A stretch of 34,076 bases of DNA from an uncultured Parabacteroides sp. (GTDB lineage Bacteria; Bacteroidota; Bacteroidia; Bacteroidales; Tannerellaceae), in assembly GCA_934718155.1 (NCBI GenBank), contig CAKUZF010000028.1, positions 1-34,076 of the forward strand. Direction: 5' to 3'. Under the pieces are notes generated by a model. The model saw only the letters and a list, made by a program, of their open reading frames with translations, was not told where the DNA came from and did not search any database. Shown in pieces: positions 15,730-21,804 of the stretch (positions are counted from its first letter, which is position 1; every line of letters begins with the position of its first letter). Position numbers and translations under genes: made by a program.

Positions 15730-16611
15730 ATGCTTAAAGATTTAATTGCTATGAAATTAAATTGGTGGAAATCGATCGCATCGTTCTTCTTGGTGCTCTT
15801 TACGATGCCTTTGGGCCATGCGCTGATGATGATTATGGAAAAAACAATGGCGCCTGAGGCTGTGCACAGCTCGGCCTTCTTCATGGGATTGGTGGGACTT
15901 ATCATGGTGGTAATCGGCGTCTTCGTGAAGGGCGACACCAAGCAGACGCTTTTCGGGCTCTTGGGCGCGTTGCTGTTTTGGACAGGCTGGGTGGAGTTTC
16001 TTTTCCAATACTACGCCACTCGATGGGGCACTCAGCCGGAGATGGAGAATGGCGAGGTGGTGACGCGGCCGGAGTATCTCATTCTTCCCGCCACTTTCGG
16101 CATGTGGATGATGGTGATGACGCTCTACGTCTTCTCTACCAAAAACGGATGCAACTTCATCAACTGGTGGCAGCGTGTGCTGTTCCGTTCGCGTAAGAAC
16201 GAGATCGCCGCTCGCCCGATGACCCATCACACGAGCATCGTTACCTTCATGGAGATGAACATGATTCTCTGGGGAAGCTATTTGCTCCTGATGTTCTGCT
16301 ACGACAAGCACTTCCTTGGCGACCATCATCCCGTGACCAGCATCGTTGCCGCGGGCTGCTTGCTCGGCAGCTTCTTCATCTTCAAGAAGCAGCTCAAGAT
16401 TGCGTCGTGGGGAGCCAATATCCGTATGTCCATCGCTACGGTCGTCGTGTTTTGGGTGCCCGTCGAGGTGCTCGGACGACTTGATTTCTTCAAGGAGTTT
16501 TGGGTTGAGCCCGAGAAGTATGCTACCCAGATGATTTGCATCCTCGCGGCTTTCCTTCTGCTGCTTGTGTACATCGTGATGGCTGCGCGAAAGAAGAAGG
16601 CGCATGAGTGA
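15730..16611 (+). CDS. Eight-helix inner-membrane protein of the heme-uptake cluster, function unknown
   Basis: This 293-residue protein has about eight hydrophobic segments (roughly 15-35, 47-65, 75-95, 117-135, 181-200, 210-228, 242-262 and 268-287) and a Lys-rich C-terminal tail (ARKKKAHE), so it is an integral membrane protein. No transporter signature such as an ATP-binding or MotA/TolQ motif was recognised. Scattered Met and His residues (MPLGHALMMIMEKTM, MTHHTSIVTFMEMNM) could bind heme or metal, but this is only suggestive. The start lies 1 base after the receptor stop, so it is co-transcribed. A second ATG at 15751 is an equally plausible start. It may help heme cross or be handled at the inner membrane. 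Confidence 0.65.
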   Translation: MLKDLIAMKLNWWKSIASFFLVLFTMPLGHALMMIMEKTMAPEAVHSSAFFMGLVGLIMVVIGVFVKGDTKQTLFGLLGALLFWTGWVEFLFQYYATRWGTQPEMENGEVVTRPEYLILPATFGMWMMVMTLYVFSTKNGCNFINWWQRVLFRSRKNEIAARPMTHHTSIVTFMEMNMILWGSYLLLMFCYDKHFLGDHHPVTSIVAAGCLLGSFFIFKKQLKIASWGANIRMSIATVVVFWVPVEVLGRLDFFKEFWVEPEKYATQMICILAAFLLLLVYIVMAARKKKAHE

Positions 16612-16642
16612 CCTGATTCTTTGGCGCCTGTAGTTTGGTTGG

Positions 16643-16680
16643 AGAATGCGTATCAAAAAAATAGATTTGATACGCATTCT
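16643..16680. terminator. Bidirectional terminator hairpin between the heme operon and tyrA
   Basis: AGAATGCGTATCAAA (16643-16657) and TTTGATACGCATTCT (16666-16680) form a perfect 15-bp stem with an 8-base loop. It lies between two convergent operons, so it can end transcription from both sides. T-rich sequence follows only on the plus strand. Confidence 0.8.
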
Positions 16681-16700
16681 TCATTTATTGCAGATCCTCC

Positions 16701-17474
16701 TTATTCGATGTTCTTGCGAATCTTCGTCAGATAGGCCTTCATCTTGTCGGAATCCTTCTCTTTGATGATCTCTTGCAGGATGCTCAGCTCCTCTTGGATG
16801 CGCGCCAGCTGATGGGGCGTGCGCGGGTTGAAGAGGATCTCTGTCAGCAAGTAGTCGTCTTCGGAAAGCAATCCGCGGGCGATGTTCATGTGGCGCTTGA
16901 AGGTGGTACCCGGGGCGTCTTGATGCTTCATCGTGGCAGCGAACACCATCGTCGAGGCGAAGGGGATGCCCAACGAGTAGGCCACCACTTGGTCGTGCTC
17001 CTCGAAGGTGTATTCGCAGATGTGGAGGCGCAAGTTGGCATAGATGTCTTTGAAGAAGACCTTGCCCAGGTGGTCGCCCTCCGAGATGATGATGGTGTTC
17101 TCCTTCTCCAGCTGGCCGAGGTTGGCAAACGTGGGGCCAAACATCGGGTGGGTGGAGACGTAGCGGAAGCCGCTCTCCTCGTAGAACTCCTTCAGCTGTG
17201 TCTTCACCGAGGCGATGTCGGAGAGGATGCAGTTGCTCGGCAAGTAGGGAATCACCGCTTTGAAGGCCTCGATCGTGTAGCTCAGCGTCACACAGTTGAT
17301 CACTAACTCAGGTTGGAATTCAGCCACCTCCTCGACGTTTTGCAGACGGAGCGCATTGTAGATGAAGCGCATGCGCTTGGGGTCTTTCTCCAAGACTGCC
17401 ACTTCATGATCGAAGCTCAGCAGATCCGTGAAGAAGGAGCCCATCTTGCCTGCGCCTAAAATGAGTATCTTCAT
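16701..17474 (-). CDS. tyrA: Prephenate dehydrogenase
   Basis: This enzyme oxidatively decarboxylates prephenate to 4-hydroxyphenylpyruvate, the tyrosine branch of aromatic synthesis. The 257-residue protein has an N-terminal NAD(P) Rossmann motif (ILILGAGKMGSFF, residues 3-15) and the substrate-site sequence STHPMFGPTFAN, also seen in E. coli TyrA. No chorismate mutase or ACT domain is attached. Chorismate mutase is supplied by the gene 15 bases upstream. It is the last gene of the phe/tyr operon and ends at the bidirectional terminator. Confidence 0.9.
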   Translation of the reverse strand: MKILILGAGKMGSFFTDLLSFDHEVAVLEKDPKRMRFIYNALRLQNVEEVAEFQPELVINCVTLSYTIEAFKAVIPYLPSNCILSDIASVKTQLKEFYEESGFRYVSTHPMFGPTFANLGQLEKENTIIISEGDHLGKVFFKDIYANLRLHICEYTFEEHDQVVAYSLGIPFASTMVFAATMKHQDAPGTTFKRHMNIARGLLSEDDYLLTEILFNPRTPHQLARIQEELSILQEIIKEKDSDKMKAYLTKIRKNIE

Positions 17475-17489
17475 TGTTTATTTTCTTTC

Positions 17490-18566
17490 TTATTTTTGTT
17501 CATCATTCATGACTATCATTTGCTGGCGAACCGACTCCTCGTGGATGCTCTTCAGGACCTCCTTCACGAAGTCGGGGTTCAGATCCATCTGGAGCCCCAT
17601 GCTTGAGCGTTTCTCAAGGATCTCGCTGTAGCGTGGCGATTGCAGGATGAGCATATTGTGCTCCTTCTTATACATGCCGATTTCTCTTGAGATGCGCATA
17701 CGCTTGGCCAAGGTAGTGAGCAGCTGTTCGTCGATGCTGTCGATCTGATGGCGCAATGCGGTGAGGTTCTCAGTTGTCTGCGAGCTCTCGCGGATCACCA
17801 AGAGGCTCAACACATAGTCGAGCACATCTGGCGTTACCTGCTGGGCCGCATCGCTCCATGCGCTGTCGGGGTTGCAGTGCGACTCTACGATGAGTCCGTC
17901 GAAGCTCAAGTCCATCGCCTGTTGGCAAAGGGGAGCGACGAGTTCACGCTTGCCTCCAATGTGGCTCGGGTCGCAGAAGATGGGCAACTCAGGCATGCGT
18001 CGACGCAGCTCGATGGGGATGTGCCAAAGTGGCAAGTTGCGGTAGATCTTCTTGTCGTCAGAACTGAAACCACGATGAATGGCCGCTAAACGGCGGATAC
18101 CCGCGTTGTAGAGACGCTGGAAAGCGCCGATCCACAACTCCAGGTCGGGGCTGACGGGGTTCTTGATCAGCACCGGAATGTCTACGCCTTTCAGTGCGTC
18201 GGCGATCTCCTGTACGGCGAAGGGGTTCACTGTGGTGCGAGCGCCGATCCAAAGGATGTCGATGCCGGCTTTCAACGCCTCGAACACGTGGTCTTTGTTG
18301 GCCACCTCGGTTGCCACCAGCATGCCTGTCTCTTGCTTCACTCGCTTCAGCCAGGGCAAACCCAGTGTGCCGATGCCCTCAAATCCTCCTGGCTTCGTGC
18401 GAGGCTTCCAAATGCCCGCACGGAAGATCTTTATACCTTTATCGGCCAAACCTTTGGCTGTCTCCATTACCTGCTCTTCTGATTCCGCACTACACGGTCC
18501 GGCTATTACGATCGGGCGCTGCGTATCTACTCCCGGCAGTGCCAACGGCTCCAATTTCATTTCCAT
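17490..18566 (-). CDS. Bifunctional DAHP synthase / chorismate mutase
   Basis: This 358-residue fusion joins the first step of the shikimate pathway to the branch-point step from chorismate to prephenate. Residues about 1-262 are a type I-beta DAHP synthase (GPCSAESEEQ, WKPRTKPGGFEGIG, NPVSPDLELWIGA, FCDPSHIGGKRELV). Residues about 268-350 are an AroQ-type chorismate mutase helix bundle (LRHQIDSIDEQLL, RMRISREIGMYKKEHN). In this type of fusion the mutase domain also serves as a prephenate/chorismate feedback sensor. It is third in the operon, 42 bases after the aminotransferase and 15 bases before tyrA. No separate ACT domain is present. Confidence 0.93.
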   Translation of the reverse strand: MEMKLEPLALPGVDTQRPIVIAGPCSAESEEQVMETAKGLADKGIKIFRAGIWKPRTKPGGFEGIGTLGLPWLKRVKQETGMLVATEVANKDHVFEALKAGIDILWIGARTTVNPFAVQEIADALKGVDIPVLIKNPVSPDLELWIGAFQRLYNAGIRRLAAIHRGFSSDDKKIYRNLPLWHIPIELRRRMPELPIFCDPSHIGGKRELVAPLCQQAMDLSFDGLIVESHCNPDSAWSDAAQQVTPDVLDYVLSLLVIRESSQTTENLTALRHQIDSIDEQLLTTLAKRMRISREIGMYKKEHNMLILQSPRYSEILEKRSSMGLQMDLNPDFVKEVLKSIHEESVRQQMIVMNDEQK

Positions 18567-18608
18567 ATTCTTCTTATTCTTTTTGTTTGTTATTCTAATT
18601 TATAAGGT

Positions 18609-19793
18609 TTAGCGACAGATGCGCTTGATTCGGTTTAATGCCTCCTGCAACGCTTCGTTTTTGCAGCAGAGCGAGATGCGGATGTAGCGTTCGCCTCGGC
18701 TGCCGAAGATGAAGCCTGGTGTTAGAAACACTTTTGCGTCATACAGCACCTTGTTGGCTACGGCCTCTGCGCTTTCGGCCTGCTCGGGGATGCGCCCCCA
18801 GAGGAACATGCCCACTTGGCTCTTGTCGTAGGTGCACCCCAAGGCCTCCATGATTTGGCCCGCCAATTCGCGTCGGCTGCGATAGACCTTGTTCATGCCG
18901 TCATACCACGCCTTGTCGGCCTGCAACGCTTTGGCTGCCGCATACTGCATGGGCTTGAACTGACCCGACTCGATGTTGCTGTTCACCTTCAGGATCCACT
19001 GCACGAACTGGGCGTTCGAGGCCAGCATCGCCATGCGCCAGCCTGGCATGTTGTGGGCTTTGCTCATGGAGTTCAGCTCGATGCAAACCTCCTTCGCCCC
19101 GGGGACCGACAGGATGCTCAGCGGATGTTCGTTGAGGATGAAGCTGTAGGGGTTGTCGTTGCATATCAAGATGTTGTGCCGACAGCCGAAGTCTACGATG
19201 CGAGCATACAATTCCGGCGTGGCGTTGCCTCCTGTCGGCATGTTGGGATAGTTGGTCCACATCATCTTCACGCCCGTCAGGTCCATCTGCTCCAGCTGGT
19301 CGAAATCGGGTTGCCATCCTTTGTCTTCCAGCAAATCGTAGTAGATCAGCTTGGCGCCGACCAGCTTGCTCACGGAGCTGTAGGTTGGATAGCCGGGGTT
19401 GGGGATCAACACGCCGTCGCCCGGATTCAGGAAGGTCAGCGAGATGTGCAGGATGCCCTCCTTGGAGCCGATCAGGGGTTGGATCTCCGATTTCGGATCC
19501 AGCTCCACGTGATACCATGTCTTGTACCAATTGGCGAACCCTTGTCGCAACTCGGGGATGCCGATGTGAGGTTGATAGCCATGCTCATTGGCTTGGTGGG
19601 CGTGCTGGCAGAGCGTTTCGATCGTCTCGTTGGATGGGGGCAGGTCGGGGCTTCCGATGCCTAAACTGATCACGTTCATGCCCTGGGCGTTCATCTCGGC
19701 CACTTCCTTCAGTTTCTTCGAGAAGTAGTATTCTTGTATGCTGCCTAAGCGGTCAGCCGGTGTGATGCTACACACTTTGTTTTCCTTCTGCAT
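18609..19793 (-). CDS. Class I PLP-dependent aminotransferase, probably aromatic or prephenate type
   Basis: This 394-residue fold-type I aminotransferase carries the PLP lysine K245 in SMSKAHNMPGWRMAM. The cofactor-contact motifs TNYPNMPTGG and NDNPYSF lie before it, and YIRISLC, with the conserved Arg that binds the substrate carboxylate, lies near the end. Its place between pheA and the DAHP synthase-chorismate mutase gene suggests that it converts phenylpyruvate and 4-hydroxyphenylpyruvate to Phe and Tyr. Broad aspartate/aromatic or LL-diaminopimelate-like activity cannot be excluded from sequence. Its start overlaps the end of pheA by 26 bases, which implies translational coupling. Confidence 0.85.
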   Translation of the reverse strand: MQKENKVCSITPADRLGSIQEYYFSKKLKEVAEMNAQGMNVISLGIGSPDLPPSNETIETLCQHAHQANEHGYQPHIGIPELRQGFANWYKTWYHVELDPKSEIQPLIGSKEGILHISLTFLNPGDGVLIPNPGYPTYSSVSKLVGAKLIYYDLLEDKGWQPDFDQLEQMDLTGVKMMWTNYPNMPTGGNATPELYARIVDFGCRHNILICNDNPYSFILNEHPLSILSVPGAKEVCIELNSMSKAHNMPGWRMAMLASNAQFVQWILKVNSNIESGQFKPMQYAAAKALQADKAWYDGMNKVYRSRRELAGQIMEALGCTYDKSQVGMFLWGRIPEQAESAEAVANKVLYDAKVFLTPGFIFGSRGERYIRISLCCKNEALQEALNRIKRICR

Positions 19794-20613
19794 ATTCGCC
19801 TAAAATTTTTAAGTCTTTCGTTAATGGTTGAATGGCATCCAAAGCCTTCTGATAGCGTGCGTAATCAGAGAATGTCAGATTCACGTAGAAGAGGTATTCC
19901 CATTCGCGGCCGATGATGGGGAGGGATTGGATCTTGGTCAGGTTCATGTCGTAGAATGAGAGTACGGCAAGCACCTTCGAGAGGCTGCCTGAGGTGTGAG
20001 GGATGGCGAACACCAGCGACGACTTGTTCTTATCGACACCTCGCATGGTTTCGTCGGCCACCCAGCGGTCGGCGATCGAGAGGAAGCGGGTGAAGTTGCG
20101 TTTGTTGGTCTCGATGCCTTCAGCCAGCACCTCTAAGCCATAGATCTCGGCCGCCAGTTTGCCGCAGATGGCGGCGTGTCCCTTCAGCTGATTCTCGGCA
20201 ATCCATTTGGCGCTCAATGCGGTGTCTTCTTTCTCGACCACCTTTGCGTTGGGCAGTGTGTTGAGAAACTCCGTGCATTGCATCAGGGCGATGGGGTGGG
20301 AGTTGACCTCTGTGACCTCGTGGATCGATGTGCCCGGAAGGGCGGCCAAGGAGTGTGAGATGCGTAGTTTGTATTCGCCTGTCACCTTCAAGCCGCTTTC
20401 GCGTATCAGCTCATGGTTCTGTAGCAGGCTGCCTGCGATTGTATTTTCGATCGCCATCATGCCCACGACCGAGGGGTCTTTCTTGACCGCCGCTATCACC
20501 TCGGGGAAGGAGATGCAGGGAATGATCTCGATTTCTTCTCCCTCGTAATAGTTGTGTGCTGCGATGTCGTGGAAACAACCGGCTACACCTTGAATGGCTA
20601 CTTTCTTTTTCAT
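19768..20613 (-). CDS. pheA: Prephenate dehydratase with ACT domain
   Basis: This enzyme converts prephenate to phenylpyruvate, the phenylalanine branch. Residues about 5-180 form the dehydratase domain, with the catalytic Thr-Arg-Phe motif in NFTRFLSI. Residues about 200-275 form an ACT regulatory domain (SLVFAIPHTSGSLSKVLAVL). The ESRP motif that binds Phe in E. coli PheA is replaced here by QSLP, so feedback sensing may differ. The 281-residue length is normal for monofunctional enzymes. It is the first gene of the operon and lies about 30 bases after the attenuator terminator, which makes it the direct target of the Phe/Tyr leader. Confidence 0.92.
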   Translation of the reverse strand: MKKKVAIQGVAGCFHDIAAHNYYEGEEIEIIPCISFPEVIAAVKKDPSVVGMMAIENTIAGSLLQNHELIRESGLKVTGEYKLRISHSLAALPGTSIHEVTEVNSHPIALMQCTEFLNTLPNAKVVEKEDTALSAKWIAENQLKGHAAICGKLAAEIYGLEVLAEGIETNKRNFTRFLSIADRWVADETMRGVDKNKSSLVFAIPHTSGSLSKVLAVLSFYDMNLTKIQSLPIIGREWEYLFYVNLTFSDYARYQKALDAIQPLTKDLKILGEYAEGKQSV

Positions 20614-20644
20614 CTTTCTAAATTTTAGCTCTTCGTCTATTTAC

Positions 20645-20679
20645 AAAAAAAAGTCCCACCGTTTTTCCGGCAGGACTTT
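20645..20679 (-). terminator. Attenuator terminator of the phe/tyr operon
   Basis: On the minus strand AAAGTCCTGCCG (20679-20668) pairs with CGGTGGGACTTT (20661-20650) over 12 bp, with two G-U pairs and a 6-base loop, and runs straight into eight T residues. It is a textbook intrinsic terminator placed between the leader peptide and the pheA start at 20613, so it would end transcription before the operon. The segment TCCTGC of its first arm (20675-20670) is complementary to GCAGGA in the leader peptide gene (20735-20730), giving an alternative antiterminator. Confidence 0.8.
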
Positions 20680-20717
20680 ATATTGTTGTTCTCTCGATAT
20701 GTTCAATGTCTCAAGCT

Positions 20718-20792
20718 TTACATACAAACTCCTGCTCTTACCTTGCTAAAGTAAAAGTAATAAAAGAAGTATGTAAAGCTAAACTGATGCAT
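20718..20792 (-). CDS. Phe/Tyr leader peptide of the attenuator
   Basis: This 24-residue peptide starts with ATG at 20792 and stops with TAA at 20718. Codons 4-15 read FSFTYFFYYFYF, that is 6 Phe and 4 Tyr of 12 codons, far above chance. The peptide continues SKVRAGVCM. It follows a good promoter by about 20 bases and precedes an intrinsic terminator and pheA. When charged tRNA-Phe or tRNA-Tyr is scarce, a ribosome stalled in the run would leave GCAGGA (codons 20-21) free to pair with the terminator's first arm. A ribosome reaching the stop codon would cover it and let the terminator form. The logic matches ribosome-mediated attenuation. The start codon has no clear Shine-Dalgarno sequence, as is usual in Bacteroidetes. 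Confidence 0.8.
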   Translation of the reverse strand: MHQFSFTYFFYYFYFSKVRAGVCM

Positions 20793-20817
20793 TGTCTATT
20801 CGTTTTTAATTACGCAG

Positions 20818-20847
20818 CAAATGTAACGCTTTTTCGTAAGATACAAA
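20818..20847 (-). promoter_or_regulatory. Promoter of the phe/tyr operon
   Basis: On the minus strand TACATTTG (20825-20818) matches the Bacteroidetes -7 motif exactly. TTTG at 20847-20844 lies 18 bases before it, and a second TTTTTG begins just upstream. Initiation near 20811 would give a short leader ahead of the Phe/Tyr peptide. Confidence 0.6.
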
Positions 20848-20888
20848 CAAAAAGTGATGTTTTTTTTCTGAAAACCTCATTTTTTCTT

Positions 20889-21731
20889 TCAGCTGTTCCT
20901 GAATTTCTGGGGCGAGACACCCACGTAACGCTTGAAGTATTTCCCAAAGAATGAAACGTTTGGGAAGTTGAGCGAGTAGGCGATTTCTTGGATGGTCAGG
21001 TCGGTCGATTTCAGCTGCGACTTGGCGTCCATGATCACCATGTCGGCAATGATGTCGGAAACGGCACGCCCCGTTTTCTGCTTCACGATCATACAGAGGT
21101 GTTGGGGCGATATGCTCAGCCGGCTGGCATAGAAGGCGGTGTGTCGGTTTGAGGTGTAATGCTTCATCACCAGGCTTAGGAACTTCTTTTGGATCTCGTC
21201 GCTGCGGGTCATGACTTGGCTGGGCCATTGCTTGCCGTTGTAAAGGTCGCCCACGCCGATCATCAGCGCTTGCAGCACATGCTTCATGATCTCGGGATTG
21301 ATCTTGCCCTCTTCGGCTTGCACACGTTCGAGCAGTTTCAGGGAATCATTCAGCCGATTGGCCTTGGTCTCGCTGAGCGAGATGATAGGGTGTTCGTAGA
21401 TGGTGGTCACGTTGTCGCTGGTGGTGAGCACTAAGTTGACACCCTCCATGAATGCGGCCGAGAAGCCGATGAAGGAGATTTGAACCGCCTCGCTCTCCTC
21501 GCAAAACTGGATGATGCTACCTGGGAGAAGCGTCACGAAGTCGCCCGCTTGCAACGTGTATTCCTTGAGGTTGATCGAGGCTTTCAGTGAGCCCGACATA
21601 CAGAGGGCGAAGATGCCGGCTTTCAGTCGGCAGGTCTGCTTGTAGAAGCCTAAGATCTGTTCCGTCACCGTGGTGCTGACCACGAAACCGACAGGCAGAT
21701 CCAACAGGGGAAGGTTATTGCTGGTCATCAT
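20889..21731 (-). CDS. AraC-family transcriptional regulator
   Basis: This 280-residue protein has an N-terminal cupin-like sensing domain (about 20-120: LKASINLKEYTLQAGDFVTLLPGS in part, GSIIQFCEESEAVQISF) and a C-terminal double helix-turn-helix of the AraC/XylS type (about 180-278). Visible DNA-binding elements are FYASRLSISPQHLCMIVKQ and the signature LTIQEIAYSLNF with FFGKYFKRYVGVSPQKFR. No ligand can be named. It lies between gcvP, from which it is separated by a terminator hairpin, and the phe/tyr leader. Its target genes are unknown. Two adjacent ATG codons could serve as the start. Confidence 0.88.
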   Translation of the reverse strand: MMTSNNLPLLDLPVGFVVSTTVTEQILGFYKQTCRLKAGIFALCMSGSLKASINLKEYTLQAGDFVTLLPGSIIQFCEESEAVQISFIGFSAAFMEGVNLVLTTSDNVTTIYEHPIISLSETKANRLNDSLKLLERVQAEEGKINPEIMKHVLQALMIGVGDLYNGKQWPSQVMTRSDEIQKKFLSLVMKHYTSNRHTAFYASRLSISPQHLCMIVKQKTGRAVSDIIADMVIMDAKSQLKSTDLTIQEIAYSLNFPNVSFFGKYFKRYVGVSPQKFRNS

Positions 21732-21754
21732 AAGGCATTGTGTTTATAGAAATG

Positions 21755-21789
21755 AAGAGCCACTGCGAGCTTGGCTCGCAATGGCTCTT
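21755..21789 (-). terminator. Terminator hairpin after gcvP
   Basis: AAGAGCCACTGCGAGC (21755-21770) pairs with GCTCGCAATGGCTCTT (21774-21789) over 16 positions with one mismatch and a 3-base loop. It lies just past the gcvP stop and before the AraC gene on the same strand. The T tract on the minus side is weak (TTCATTTC). Confidence 0.7.
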
Positions 21790-21804
21790 TGCATGGGATT
21801 TGGG

